Notes: generated by a model from the sequence alone, not told the origin. A stretch of DNA of 64,000 nucleotides from Hymenobacter fodinae (GCF_004745825.1 NZ_SRLA01000002.1:1-64000), one strand, 5' to 3'. Numbered from the stretch's first letter, positions 1-9,720 are shown. Numbers and translations: made by a program.

Positions 1-7
1 ACACCAG

Positions 8-119
8 TAATGGTGGCTTTAGCCCGGGTGTTCACCTCTTCCCATTCCGAACAGAGCCGTTAAGCCCCGGAGCGCCCATGGTACTGCCTTCACCGGCGGG
101 AGAGTAGGTCGCCGCCAAC
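8..119 (+). rRNA. rrf: 5S ribosomal RNA
   Basis: Component of the large ribosomal subunit. The core CCCATTCCGAACAGAG followed by GTTAAGCCCC, GGTACTGC and GGGAGAGTAGGTCGCCGCC is the conserved 5S signature. The terminal helix can be seen as GGTGGC near position 12 pairing with GCCGCC near 110. The exact ends are estimated from this helix. It is the last gene of an rRNA operon whose 23S lies to the left of the window. Confidence 0.93.
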
Positions 120-120
120 C

Positions 121-220
121 TTACTGACTGCTGAGCCGCTTTTCCTAGCGGGCGAGCTGCGTCCCGGACCTAGTCCGCGAGGATGCGCCGCCGGGGGAGG
201 AGCGGCTCAGTGGCGTTTTA
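121..220 (+). other. Structured element 3' of 5S rRNA
   Basis: CTGAGCCGCT at 131-140 pairs perfectly with AGCGGCTCAG at 201-210. Nested inside are GCGTCC (159-164) pairing with GGATGC (181-186) and a small hairpin CGGAC-CTA-GTCCG (165-177). The result is a long branched stem just after 5S, followed by GCGTTTTAAG. It could be an rRNA-operon processing stem or part of the operon end. No open reading frame or tRNA cloverleaf fits here. Confidence 0.45.
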
Positions 221-266
221 AGTCCCCTAGCCATGGTGAATAAATTGGCCAGAGGATATGATAGAA

Positions 267-300
267 GAGGCCCAGCACTCCGAGTGTTGGGCCTCTTTCC
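267..300 (+). terminator. Probable rRNA operon terminator
   Basis: GAGGCCCAGCACTC and GAGTGTTGGGCCTC form an almost perfect hairpin (one G-U pair) followed by TTT. It lies downstream of 5S rRNA on the plus strand. Confidence 0.75.
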
Positions 301-400
301 GTTTATACACAGAGCAATTAACTGTGACTTAGTATTTCTGTATCTTATATGAGTTTGAAGTAGCTAGTTAACTTTAAACTATATGCAAACCACTAATCAT

Positions 401-438
401 AAAGAGAGGCCTAGCACATGCGTGCTAGGCCTCTCTTT
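401..438. terminator. Bidirectional terminator between the rRNA operon and the M16-like gene
   Basis: A near-perfect palindrome: AAAGAGAGGCCTAGCAC, a short loop, then GTGCTAGGCCTCTCTTT. It has A/T tails on both sides and sits between convergent transcription units. Both arms carry the abundant GGCCTAG heptamer. Confidence 0.75.
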
Positions 439-455
439 ATGCTGTAAGTATCAGT

Positions 456-1733
456 TTATTTCTGCGGGCCTGCTACTACCTCGATCATATACTCTGGTGA
501 CAGATACTCTTGCGCGAGTAGTCTAAGTGTTGCAGCATCTACCGCCTGCGTCTGCTTGATAAAATCTGAGTAAAAATCGGGTGGTAGGTTGAAGAACACG
601 ATGCTCTTGTATTTATCACACTGTTCAAATACAGTACTTAGCTCATTGGCGAATTTGCCAGTCATGTAGTTCTTAACCGTCTGTAGCTCATCAGCCGGAA
701 TCAACTCGTCTTGTAACTTCCGCAACTCGTGGTGTACTTCCTTAATGGCAGCATCGGCGCTAGCTGCATTTACATCAGAACCGATGACAAAGCTTGTAGC
801 GTGCTCACGAGGGCCTACGCTGGCATAGATGCCATAGGTGAATCCCTTATCCTCGCGTATGTTTTTCATCAGGCGCGAGCCAAAGTATCCACCTAGCACC
901 TTTACTAGTACTTGTAGCTGGTGGGTCTTTGCATGGCTATTTGCCGGCCACAAGCGGCCAATGCGTAAGGATGCCTGCAAACTACCCGGGACTGTTACGT
1001 AGTCGTGGGAAGGGGCACTTGCCGTAGAATTTACGATTGGTGTTGGCGTGGTTCCGACAGCTTGGGTTACACCTAGCGTTTGCTGCAGTGCTTGCTCATG
1101 CTGTGGAAGTACATCGCCACACAGGAAAACTTCCGCGCCGGACAGTTGATAGAACTCGTGATGAAAAGCTCTTACTTGTTCAGCGGACACGGCCTGAAAC
1201 TTACCTTCGTCGAAGACAGTGCCATAAGGGAAGGTAGGCCCGTACAGGTTGCGTGAGAACTGCTCGGCTGCGAGGTAGCTGGTTTTCTGGCGCTCTATTC
1301 GCACATTTTGAATGGTGCGAGCTTTTAATTGAGCAAGCTCTACCTCCGGGAAAGTAGGCTCCGTAAGTACATCCAGAAACAGGGGCAGTAAGTTCTCCAG
1401 ATGACGGCTTAAGCAATAAAGCGTAAGTGTAGCCCGATCGAAGCCTTGCTCACATTCAAGTGAAGCTCCATAGAAAGCTACTTCATCGGCAATCTGACGA
1501 GCAGTGCGTGTTCGAGTTCCTTCTAACAGCATCCGGGCAGTTAGCAAGGAGACGCTAGGAGCAGTCTCATACCATTTACCCGCTTTGAAGACCGCCTGCA
1601 ACCGGATAACTGGCTGAGCTGCGTTGCGAAGAATATGTAGACGAGCTCCATTAGGGAGCAAAAGCACGTCAGCCGCGGGCAGCGTGATGCTGGCCAGCGG
1701 CTGAACGGGAGGAGCGACTTTACGGTCGAGCAT
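456..1733 (-). CDS. M16 (insulinase-like) peptidase homologue, catalytically inactive
   Basis: 425 residues with the two-domain layout of bacterial M16B proteins. The N-terminal half aligns at residues 62-72 (LLTARMLLEGT) with the site that in active members reads HxxEHMLFxGT. Here the two His and the Glu are replaced by Leu, Arg and Ala, so zinc binding is lost. The C-terminal half keeps the Arg-Tyr substrate pair seen in the family (R293 and Y300 in GFTYG). In M16B heterodimers one subunit carries the zinc site and the other the R/Y pair, so this is probably the non-catalytic partner. No signal peptide is evident. It starts 11 bases after the porV stop and likely ends a porU-porV transcript. 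No catalytic partner is in the window. Confidence 0.85.
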   Translation of the reverse strand: MLDRKVAPPVQPLASITLPAADVLLLPNGARLHILRNAAQPVIRLQAVFKAGKWYETAPSVSLLTARMLLEGTRTRTARQIADEVAFYGASLECEQGFDRATLTLYCLSRHLENLLPLFLDVLTEPTFPEVELAQLKARTIQNVRIERQKTSYLAAEQFSRNLYGPTFPYGTVFDEGKFQAVSAEQVRAFHHEFYQLSGAEVFLCGDVLPQHEQALQQTLGVTQAVGTTPTPIVNSTASAPSHDYVTVPGSLQASLRIGRLWPANSHAKTHQLQVLVKVLGGYFGSRLMKNIREDKGFTYGIYASVGPREHATSFVIGSDVNAASADAAIKEVHHELRKLQDELIPADELQTVKNYMTGKFANELSTVFEQCDKYKSIVFFNLPPDFYSDFIKQTQAVDAATLRLLAQEYLSPEYMIEVVAGPQK

Positions 1734-1744
1734 TCAGTGGTATG

Positions 1745-2941
1745 TTAGTTGGTAGGCGCTGTATCGGAGGTGCCAAAGGCTTCTTCAAGCGCATTTACGT
1801 TGAAGTGAAGAGAGATACGGATTGTGTTAGACAAAGGGTTGTTCTTCTCATTTGGAACCAGATAAGCGGCATCCACTCCCAATACATTGTAGCGTATGCC
1901 AGCTCCAAAGCTCAAATATTGGCGATACCCTTTGTATTGGTGCTCATAGAAGTAACCAACACGGGCCATGAGCAGATCGTTGTAAGTATACTCTAGGCCA
2001 GTAGCTAAGTTAATTTCGCGCATTTCTTCCTTGAAGCCACCGGGAGCATCACTGAATGACCCTAAAATGGCGGGTACAATGCCTTTCTGTGCACGACGGG
2101 CATTCTCATCGAGTACTGATTGCTTGCCAATGTTCGTGGGGTCATTGACATCGTAAAACGGAGTAGGTACTAGCAGCTTGCTGGCATCAAACGCCAGCGT
2201 GATTCTATTGTAGGGGTCCAGTTCCTTGGTAATAGCTGTGCCCAACTTCAGATTCATGGGCAGAAAGTCTGGTTGCGCAGCATCGGTATAAGACATCTTA
2301 TTACCAATGTTAGAAACAGTGCCGCCAAGAGCCAGATTATACTCGCCACCGCCGATAGTCAGGTCCTTAGTATAGTAGGCGCCGAGGTCAACGGCTACTG
2401 CTTGGCCGGGCTTGGTATCTGCTAGGCCACCCGTGAGGTTAGAGCGGATGTAGCGAGCATTCAGACCAACGCCGAAGTTGTCGCTGAGCTTCAGTCCGTA
2501 GCCTACCGCTAGGGAATACTCTTTGGGGTTGAAGGTAGGGCCCGGAATATTTTGCGCGTTACGGTACTGGATCTGGCCTAGATCAAAGTACATCAGGGTA
2601 GCTGACAAGCCTGAGCGTTCCCCAATCTTGTAAGTGGAGCCCAGATACGCCAAACCCATGTCGTTGGCTAGGTTCTGCTGCCAAGGAGTATAGGAAGGGG
2701 AGAAACTGTACTTATAGCGCACAAAGCCAAGCTTACCTGGGTTGTGATACCCGGAATTTGCATCGGGGCTGATGGCTACGCCGGCTTCTCCTAGAGCCGC
2801 GGAACGCGCATCGGGGCTAACGGTGAGAATAGGAACAGCCGTAGTGATGGCGTTGGACTGCGTTTGAGCCTGAGCGGTGGCAGCTAGGCCTATCAGGCCA
2901 GGAAGGAGTGCTAAACGCAGGGGCAGCTTTGTCAAATTCAT
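1745..2941 (-). CDS. porV: Type IX secretion system outer-membrane protein PorV
   Basis: 398 residues, starting at the internal ATG (2941) that puts a Sec signal peptide at the N-terminus (about residues 1-25, ending AQA). A longer frame to 3004 would overlap porU and bury the signal. The mature protein has the features of PorV/LptO: an early SPDARSAALGEAG block and NPGKLGF, then a FadL-like beta-barrel. In the T9SS literature PorV is a barrel that carries cargo from the translocon to the attachment complex and works with the sortase PorU. porU lies directly upstream, which supports the call. Confidence 0.93.
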   Translation of the reverse strand: MNLTKLPLRLALLPGLIGLAATAQAQTQSNAITTAVPILTVSPDARSAALGEAGVAISPDANSGYHNPGKLGFVRYKYSFSPSYTPWQQNLANDMGLAYLGSTYKIGERSGLSATLMYFDLGQIQYRNAQNIPGPTFNPKEYSLAVGYGLKLSDNFGVGLNARYIRSNLTGGLADTKPGQAVAVDLGAYYTKDLTIGGGEYNLALGGTVSNIGNKMSYTDAAQPDFLPMNLKLGTAITKELDPYNRITLAFDASKLLVPTPFYDVNDPTNIGKQSVLDENARRAQKGIVPAILGSFSDAPGGFKEEMREINLATGLEYTYNDLLMARVGYFYEHQYKGYRQYLSFGAGIRYNVLGVDAAYLVPNEKNNPLSNTIRISLHFNVNALEEAFGTSDTAPTN

Positions 2942-2987
2942 GGACAGCAGAAAGGTTGTGGCGGAAGGTAGGCGAAAAGCCGCAGTT

Positions 2988-5900
2988 TTAGTTGAGGATG
3001 ACAAGTTTTTCGTACTTAGATGCCGTTGCGTTATCTCGTTGCGAGCGTACGCTCACGCGGTAAACATACACGCCGCGGGCCAGCTGATCGTGGTATTCAT
3101 CGCGGCCATCCCAGCTAATGGCCGCAATGTGAGAACCACTGGCCCCAAGAGAGGTGCCCTGTAGTGTGCGGACGAGTTTGCCAGATACGGTAAAAATCTG
3201 CACTTGTATTTCTAGCTCGTCTCCGCTGCGGTTATGATCGAAGTGGAAAGTGGTGGTAGTTGAGAACGGGTTGGGGTAATTGAGCACGTGTTGCAATGCC
3301 AGCTTATCTGTGGCAGCAGCAATAAACTCAATGCTTTTTTCCGCTGAATTATTGTAGGTGTCCCAGGCTTTGACTCGCAGCACGTGAGGGCCGGTAGTTA
3401 AATCTTTGAACAGATACTTTACCTGCCCGCTTTTGAAATCATTCAGCTCCGACGTGTAGAACGTGTTAAGCACGGTCACCTTGCTGGCATCATTGTCGAG
3501 GGTAGCGGTAATATCGTGGCCGATGCCGGAGCCCGCGGTATTGATGCCGCTATCATCTTTGAGTTTTCCGAGCAAGGTGGTGGTGGTACCCGTGAGGCCA
3601 CCAAATACAAATTGCTCGTTATCCATAAACAAGCGGATATCTGGGGGCAAGGTGTCACGCAGAGCTGACGAAGCAGCGCCGCCTACAGGCACTAACCGGG
3701 AGCCGTGGGCATCTTGACGTAGCCCTTCACTGTAAGCGTACAAGCTAATCTTACCTAGGCCTAGGCCATAGTTGATATCCTTCGGTACGACAAAATTGGC
3801 AGTAAACTGCCCGTTGGTAACCGTGGCCTGACCATCGTAGATAACATTCTCACGAACCGCAAATCGTTGGTTGGTATCCGAGGGCTCGTTGCCTAGCGTT
3901 GAAACGAGGGCTGGCTTCTCGTACACCGTAACCTGCGCGGTACCAGTGAAGTTGGTGTTGCGTTGCCCATTCAGGCGCAATTCGCCGCGGAGCACTACGG
4001 GGCTGAGCGCACTAAGTGTATCCGTTTGCGCGGCAGTTACAGGTTTACCATTTAGCTCGGTCAATACTACTTGCTGCTCGGGGTAGGCCAGGCGCATGGA
4101 TGGGTCACCGAGTAGAGCGTAGTTGCGGTTACCGTCGCCGGTTAAGGCCGCATTTTTAGCCATTTTGATAACTTCTCCTAAACGAGGCATGGTACCATCG
4201 GGGCGGCGGCGCAATACGTCGTTTAGAAATTCTGTGGCCAGAAACTGATTGTTGGAAGCATAGACCACTCGCGTAGTGGTAAACAAACCGATAGCACCGC
4301 CTTGCGTGTCGGTCAAGCCTTGTTCGCCGGCAGAGGTAAACTCCGGATTATCGTAGGTGCTGAAGTCGCAGGTGCCCGTGAATAGAAACGCCAAGCGGTT
4401 GTTGTTTTGCAAGCGCAGTAAGGAAGCCGTGACTAGAATCTGCTCATCGGCCCATTGTTTGGGGCTGCCATGCCCCGTGTAGGTAATAAGCAATGACCCT
4501 TGTTCGAACGACTCGTCAACTGCTTTTTCAGCTTGGGGAGAGCGTTGGCCGGCCGCAACTATTGTCTGCGGGTACATATCCAGATATACCTTCCGGATAT
4601 TATAATCGGGCTCTTTGGCCTCAATCATATTTGCCAGTGGCTCAGCTCCCTTGAGGTCGAAGAGGTTCTGGTCGCCGTCGTCGGTAACAAAGGTGAGGCG
4701 GTTGCGCCACTTGCCGTACGCCGCCGGTGCATCGTAGCTTTTCAGCTTCGCCACCACCAACTTAGCCTGCTCAGCATTGCCATACTGGCCTACAGGGGAA
4801 CGTACTGGTAGGCGGCCAATGCCAATATCAAGCATCTCGGAGCTAGTGCCCGGTAACCATGCCCCTTCGTTGTCATCCAGCAGCCCGTAGTAGTCGTCGG
4901 AGGAGTAGCTGATGCCCTGCGCGTTGGGGCGGCTGCCCTGCACAGGATCAAAGCTTTCCTGCGACTCGTACACTGGCACGTAGTTCTGGGCAAGCTGGTC
5001 TCCACCACTTGGCAGTCGGTCTTTCCACCACGTAGGCAGCTGGGTTTTGTCGTTCGTAGGGTCGGACTTATAATCGTAAGACGCGTCGCCGAACAGGAGC
5101 AAGTACAACTGCCGATTACCAGCGGAGCGGTCATACACCATTTTCATTAGGTCGCGAATGGCCGTTACATCCTGCCCACCAGAGCTAAACTCGTTATAAA
5201 CCTGACTGGTGGTGACTACCTGAGTCGTGAGACCGTCGTGCTTACGACGATGATCAGCCAGTTCCTCCGCCTGAGCCAAGAACGTGGGGTGGGTAATGAT
5301 AACCAAATCCAGCTTGCCATCGAGATTCAGAGCGTGCAGGTTTTGCGTTGGCACGCGCCCGAACGTGCGAGGGGAGGGAAAGTTGGCGCTGGGCGTAAAG
5401 GCCACAAATTCGCGGAGAGTATCGGTGCGGGCCAAGAAACTGTTGCCCGTAAGCGCTAATGCTGCTGGCACCCGAGGGTTCGTAACGTCCCAGACGGTGA
5501 CGCCCGTAGCGTTGCTCAGCTCAAACTGGCTGATTGCATTGGGCTTGATATTATCAAAAGAGCGAAACTCCAGCGAGCTGCCCGTAAAACGAAGTTGGCG
5601 TTGCGCGTTCAGCTCCAGGTAGTCGAGGTAGCCTTTGGCGCTGGGGTCAGAACTGCTGTTATAGGCTAGGCCTACTTTTATTTCGGAAGGGGTGGCAGCC
5701 GGTATTGGGTACGTAAACGTCGTCAGGTTGGTATTCGCCACCTCAGGGTAGGAGCTCGGATAGTTGCTGATGGCACTGACCACTTGGTTGCCCGCCGACT
5801 GAGAGTTGATGGTAGCCTGAAAGAATGTGGCTGCCAATGAGGAGGCAACCACAGAACTGGTAACCTGCGCGGTGGTACCCGGCACCAAATCTGTAACCGG

Positions 5901-6935
5901 GAAGGAGAATGTATTTTGGCTCCCCCCAGAAAATGACTCTCCCAGCCACACCCGCCCCGACTTGAGCAGATTAAACAACTCTCGCTCGTAGAACTGCCGG
6001 TCGGTGAAGGTGGTGATGCGGGCCGAAGCGGCGCCACTCACAGCCGGGGCCGTAATTACGCGGCGGCCTACTGCCGGCCCAGCCGTGAGAAAGTAATAAG
6101 CCGTATCGGCGTAGGGGTTGAGCTGGTGGCGGAAGCGAAGATTGGTCCCGTCTTGCCGCCAAGTATGCGGCCCGCGGGCATAAAACAAGAAATACTCGTT
6201 GTCATCGAAGGAGGCATTCCCATCGCCAACAAACTGCAGGGCGTTTTCGGCTAGGTCGTCGGGGCGGTACACGCTATTGGCCTGGGGAAGGGTGCCCATC
6301 GCATTGCCATACAGCCGCAGGCGGCTAGGGTCCAGGCTTTGTACATTGAGACCTAGCGTCCGCAGGGTGGGCTTATCAAGCTTGTACACTCCATTGGCCG
6401 GAACTCCAATCTTGAACCACTCGCCGGTACTGAGTACAGAACTGCGCGCATACGTGCGGCCCTGGGTGCCCCGCTGAGCATCGGTGGCAAGAGTGTAGGC
6501 GTAGGAGAACGAGGTGAGCTTTTCCGCCTGGCCCGTTTGGGGGTTGCGGCGTAGCGGCTGCACTGTAAGCAGCGTAACAGGCTGGTGCTGTTCGGTGCCA
6601 CGGAAGAGCGCAAGTACCGGCAGAGTAGGCAGTGAGGCTAAATCAAGTTGCCGGGCCTCCAAGGGTGTCACCGCCACATATACAGCATCGCGCAATTGCC
6701 CATCGGCTACGTTGCCTTCGAGGCGGCGCTGAAAGGTGCCGACTTGGTCGCCGAAGCGGTATACTGCCCCCTGAAATGTGGGCACTCGGCGCTGCTGACC
6801 GCGCACGAGAACCTCGGCAGTACCGCTCCAGGTGATAGTATTCTGAACAAGTTGTTCCGCGGATTGAGCTGCCGCCGGAGCTACTAACCCTAGAACGGCC
6901 AGGCAGGCCAGAATCCAGTTAGTAAAGAGGCGCAT
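2988..6935 (-). CDS. porU: Type IX secretion system sortase PorU (C25 gingipain-like)
   Basis: 1315 residues. The chosen start (ATG at 6935) begins a clear signal peptide ending PAAAQ; a frame extending to 6986 only adds an unsupported leader. The C25 peptidase core carries the His-Cys pair: His822 in YTGHGSP and Cys856 in FTGTCDFS. The C-terminal 90 residues form a T9SS/FlgD-like beta domain (NYPNPFSTTT to VYVYRVSV). PorU removes the C-terminal sorting domain of T9SS cargo and attaches the cargo to A-LPS at the cell surface. porV follows 46 bases after the stop, so the two are probably co-transcribed. Confidence 0.95.
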   Translation of the reverse strand: MRLFTNWILACLAVLGLVAPAAAQSAEQLVQNTITWSGTAEVLVRGQQRRVPTFQGAVYRFGDQVGTFQRRLEGNVADGQLRDAVYVAVTPLEARQLDLASLPTLPVLALFRGTEQHQPVTLLTVQPLRRNPQTGQAEKLTSFSYAYTLATDAQRGTQGRTYARSSVLSTGEWFKIGVPANGVYKLDKPTLRTLGLNVQSLDPSRLRLYGNAMGTLPQANSVYRPDDLAENALQFVGDGNASFDDNEYFLFYARGPHTWRQDGTNLRFRHQLNPYADTAYYFLTAGPAVGRRVITAPAVSGAASARITTFTDRQFYERELFNLLKSGRVWLGESFSGGSQNTFSFPVTDLVPGTTAQVTSSVVASSLAATFFQATINSQSAGNQVVSAISNYPSSYPEVANTNLTTFTYPIPAATPSEIKVGLAYNSSSDPSAKGYLDYLELNAQRQLRFTGSSLEFRSFDNIKPNAISQFELSNATGVTVWDVTNPRVPAALALTGNSFLARTDTLREFVAFTPSANFPSPRTFGRVPTQNLHALNLDGKLDLVIITHPTFLAQAEELADHRRKHDGLTTQVVTTSQVYNEFSSGGQDVTAIRDLMKMVYDRSAGNRQLYLLLFGDASYDYKSDPTNDKTQLPTWWKDRLPSGGDQLAQNYVPVYESQESFDPVQGSRPNAQGISYSSDDYYGLLDDNEGAWLPGTSSEMLDIGIGRLPVRSPVGQYGNAEQAKLVVAKLKSYDAPAAYGKWRNRLTFVTDDGDQNLFDLKGAEPLANMIEAKEPDYNIRKVYLDMYPQTIVAAGQRSPQAEKAVDESFEQGSLLITYTGHGSPKQWADEQILVTASLLRLQNNNRLAFLFTGTCDFSTYDNPEFTSAGEQGLTDTQGGAIGLFTTTRVVYASNNQFLATEFLNDVLRRRPDGTMPRLGEVIKMAKNAALTGDGNRNYALLGDPSMRLAYPEQQVVLTELNGKPVTAAQTDTLSALSPVVLRGELRLNGQRNTNFTGTAQVTVYEKPALVSTLGNEPSDTNQRFAVRENVIYDGQATVTNGQFTANFVVPKDINYGLGLGKISLYAYSEGLRQDAHGSRLVPVGGAASSALRDTLPPDIRLFMDNEQFVFGGLTGTTTTLLGKLKDDSGINTAGSGIGHDITATLDNDASKVTVLNTFYTSELNDFKSGQVKYLFKDLTTGPHVLRVKAWDTYNNSAEKSIEFIAAATDKLALQHVLNYPNPFSTTTTFHFDHNRSGDELEIQVQIFTVSGKLVRTLQGTSLGASGSHIAAISWDGRDEYHDQLARGVYVYRVSVRSQRDNATASKYEKLVILN

Positions 6936-7072
6936 AAACAATTCCCATACACAGAGAAAATAGAGGACAGGGACTTTTGCTGCCAACAGCCCCGGCAGGC
7001 CTACAGTTCAGAGCAACCCGCTTTCTTAACTGTCGGATACTGGAAATATTGTGGCCTCCAAATAGAGAAATA

Positions 7073-7774
7073 TTAGGCCTTGGCCGGACGTACCAAAGAA
7101 AGCAACACGTACAGTAAAATGATGAGCGGAATGGCCGCTACGCCCAGTCCAATTAATAGGCATAGGCTTAGCAATAGAAAGATAAAGCGAACAGAGTTAT
7201 CCTGCCACCGTAGGTTTTTGAACTTGAGAGCAAATAGCGGCAACTCGGCTACCAAAAGTCCTGATAAAACCACTGCCAGCGCCAGCAGCAACCACGGGTT
7301 TAGGATGGTGGACGTGAGGCCAAATGAATCGTGGTGCAGAATAAGTGGTAGGGAAGCCACCACCAATGTGCAGGCCGGAGTAGGTAGCCCAATAAAGGAA
7401 TCAGACTGGCGGGTATCATTATTGAATTTGGCTAGCCGGAGGGCCGAGAAAATGGTGACGATAAAGCCCGCGTAGGCTAGGTAAGCCGGAACATCAGTTT
7501 GGTCTAGGCCACCTTGCAGGAGCTTGTAAAGCATAGCGCCTGGCACTACTCCGAAGGACACTACATCAGCCAACGAATCGAGGTCTTTGCCAATGGGCGA
7601 CGACACGTGCAGCGCCCGGGCCAGCAGTCCGTCGAAGAAATCAAATACGGCAGCCAGCACAACGAAGTAAGAAGCGTAAACCAGATTGCCGTCGGAGGAG
7701 AAGATTTGCGTGAGAGCCAGGCAGCCGGAGAATAAGTTGAGGCAGGTAATGGCGTTGGGAAGATGCTTTTTCAA
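7073..7774 (-). CDS. pssA: CDP-diacylglycerol--serine O-phosphatidyltransferase
   Basis: 233 residues, an integral membrane enzyme making phosphatidylserine from CDP-diacylglycerol and L-serine, the first step to phosphatidylethanolamine. The CDP-alcohol phosphotransferase motif is complete: D45, D48-G49, A52-R53, G62, D66 and D70. About six hydrophobic segments follow. The N-terminus MKKHLPNAITCLNLFSGC is typical of the Bacteroidota form. It stands in the minus-strand block after the metallo-hydrolase gene (60 bases apart), so co-transcription is possible. Confidence 0.92.
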   Translation of the reverse strand: MKKHLPNAITCLNLFSGCLALTQIFSSDGNLVYASYFVVLAAVFDFFDGLLARALHVSSPIGKDLDSLADVVSFGVVPGAMLYKLLQGGLDQTDVPAYLAYAGFIVTIFSALRLAKFNNDTRQSDSFIGLPTPACTLVVASLPLILHHDSFGLTSTILNPWLLLALAVVLSGLLVAELPLFALKFKNLRWQDNSVRFIFLLLSLCLLIGLGVAAIPLIILLYVLLSLVRPAKA

Positions 7775-7834
7775 GTAAGCTGCGAGTAAGTAGAAAGCAG
7801 ATAGGGGAGTGGCCTAGCGGCCGAAAAATAGCGG

Positions 7835-8470
7835 TTATTGCAGGAAGGGATTCGCGCGACGCTCGGCCCCAATGGTAGTGGCCGGGCCGTGGCCGGGGTA
7901 AACCGTCACGGCATCGGGTAGCGTCAGCAGTTGGGTTCGGATGCTTTCGATGAGCGTGGCATAGTCGCCGCCGGGTAAGTCGGTGCGGCCAATGCTGCCT
8001 TTGAATAGCACATCACCGCCGATTACGGTTTGCGTGGGCTCGTGGTAGAAAACCACGTGGCCCGGAGCATGACCGGGGGCAAAGCGTACCTCTAGCTTCG
8101 TTTCACCAAAGCGCACGGGCTGGTCAGCCGTCAGGAAGCCGGTGGGCTCAACTGTTTCGAAGCGCGGAAAGCCATAGTTAGGCGCATAGGTAGGCACAGC
8201 GCGCAAAGTGCTCAGGTCACCTTCGTGAATGAGAAAAGGCACCTTATAAGTATCTACAATAAATTTATTGCCGAACACATGGTCGATATGGCAATGGGTA
8301 TTGAGCAGTAATACCACTTCCAGGCCACTGTCGGCAATGAAGGAGCGTAACGCCTCCTGCTCGGCCCGCTCGTAGCAGCCAGGGTCGATAACCACGCACT
8401 GGCCAGTGGTATCATGCAGGAGGTAAGTATTTTCGGAAAACGCGTTGAAGGTGAATCCGGAAACGGTCAT
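7835..8470 (-). CDS. Metallo-beta-lactamase-fold hydrolase, glyoxalase II-like
   Basis: 211 residues, cytosolic (no signal peptide). Metal ligands of the fold are visible: H59-C-H61-I-D63-H64, a His in APGHAPGH (134 or 138), D153 in GGDVLF and H194 in YPGHG. This is the short GloB-like subfamily that hydrolyses thioesters such as S-lactoylglutathione or an equivalent. It lacks the extra C-terminal domain of true glyoxalase II, so the substrate is not determined. Confidence 0.85.
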   Translation of the reverse strand: MTVSGFTFNAFSENTYLLHDTTGQCVVIDPGCYERAEQEALRSFIADSGLEVVLLLNTHCHIDHVFGNKFIVDTYKVPFLIHEGDLSTLRAVPTYAPNYGFPRFETVEPTGFLTADQPVRFGETKLEVRFAPGHAPGHVVFYHEPTQTVIGGDVLFKGSIGRTDLPGGDYATLIESIRTQLLTLPDAVTVYPGHGPATTIGAERRANPFLQ

Positions 8471-8616
8471 ACGGCAGAGGGTACAGGCCTAGAGCAGGTC
8501 AGGCGCAATGAAGCGGGTAAGTTACGCAAGTAGGGACAAACGCCCTGGCCTAGCGGCGCTAGGGTTTTACGCCAAGCGGGTGCGGAGTTCACCGAACCTC
8601 ACTTACCTTGCCGCTC

Positions 8617-9720
8617 ATGAAACGTGTGGAATACCTGATTATTGGGCATGGCATTGCAGGGGCTACGCTGGCGCAGGAGTTGCGCCGGCGGGGCCGCAGC
8701 GTGTTGGTGCTTGATACCCTCCAGCCCAACTCGGCCTCGAATGTAGCAGCGGGCCTCATGAACCCGGTGGCTGGTAAGCGCTACGCCTTGGCCTGGCGCG
8801 CTGAAGAATTGCTGCCCGCAGCCACTCAATTTTACCGGGAGCTGGAAACCCGTTTTCAGCAGCTGTTTTTCTATGAAGCCCCTATTCTGAAGCTGTTTTC
8901 CTCGGTGGGGGAGCAGAATACGGTGCTGGCCCGCAGCGCCGACCACCCATGGGGAAATTTTGTGCCCAACCCTGACGAGGCTTTGCCCCCGGTGCCGGGA
9001 CTGCGCAATGATTTTGGGGGGCTGCGTATTGAGCGCGGAGGCCACGTTTTGGTGCGGGAAGTACTAGCTGCACTAGCCGCCGAAGGAATTACGGAGGGCT
9101 GGCTGCAGCACGAAACTTTTGCCTGGGACCTGCTTGTTCCGGCTTCGGACGGGCAAAGTGGCTTCATGTACGCAAACCGTGTGCGGGCCGAACACGTTGT
9201 GTGTTGTGAAGGAGCTGCGGCCGTTCAAAATCCGTACTTTCAGTGGCTGCCTCTCACCCCTAATCAGGGCGAGGTGCTGACGGTTGAATGCCCGGGGCTT
9301 TCTGACCAATATGTTCTGAATAAAGGGGCCTACGTGGTGCCGCTCGGCAACGGGCAGTTCCGGGTGGGCGCCACCTACCGTTGGCCTCCTTTCGCGGTGG
9401 GCATCACTCCCGATGCCCGTCAGGAGCTGAGCCAGCGCCTGAAAGCCATGACCGACCAGCCGTTCCTGATAACGGAGCAGCGGGCTGGTGTGCGGCCCGC
9501 TGTGCGCGACCGGAAGCCGCTACTAGGGACTCACCCAGTGGTGCCGAACGTGCATATTTTTAATGGTTTCGGTTCTAAAGGAGTGATGATGGCGCCGCGT
9601 TTGGCCGCTCTCATGGCTGACTGGCTGGAAAATGACGTTGAGCTGTGGCCCGAAGTCAATATCCGGCGATATTCTGCGTTATATTCTCCGGCACCTGCAG
9701 CGGCGGGCGCCGGCTCTTGA
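8617..9720 (+). CDS. FAD-dependent oxidoreductase, DAO family
   Basis: 367 residues from the ATG at 8617 (an upstream TTG at 8608 would add three residues). The dinucleotide-binding Rossmann motif GHGIAGATLAQEL is right at the N-terminus and is followed by the acidic end of strand 2 (VLVLD). The C-terminal half has the D-amino-acid oxidase type pattern, with GVRPAVRDRKPLLG near residue 300 and FNGFGSKGVMMAPRLA close to the end, which contacts FAD. The family oxidises amines, amino acids or sugars; the substrate cannot be read from the sequence. It is divergent from the metallo-hydrolase gene and 30 bases before the TolB-like gene. Confidence 0.85.
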   Translation: MKRVEYLIIGHGIAGATLAQELRRRGRSVLVLDTLQPNSASNVAAGLMNPVAGKRYALAWRAEELLPAATQFYRELETRFQQLFFYEAPILKLFSSVGEQNTVLARSADHPWGNFVPNPDEALPPVPGLRNDFGGLRIERGGHVLVREVLAALAAEGITEGWLQHETFAWDLLVPASDGQSGFMYANRVRAEHVVCCEGAAAVQNPYFQWLPLTPNQGEVLTVECPGLSDQYVLNKGAYVVPLGNGQFRVGATYRWPPFAVGITPDARQELSQRLKAMTDQPFLITEQRAGVRPAVRDRKPLLGTHPVVPNVHIFNGFGSKGVMMAPRLAALMADWLENDVELWPEVNIRRYSALYSPAPAAAGAGS

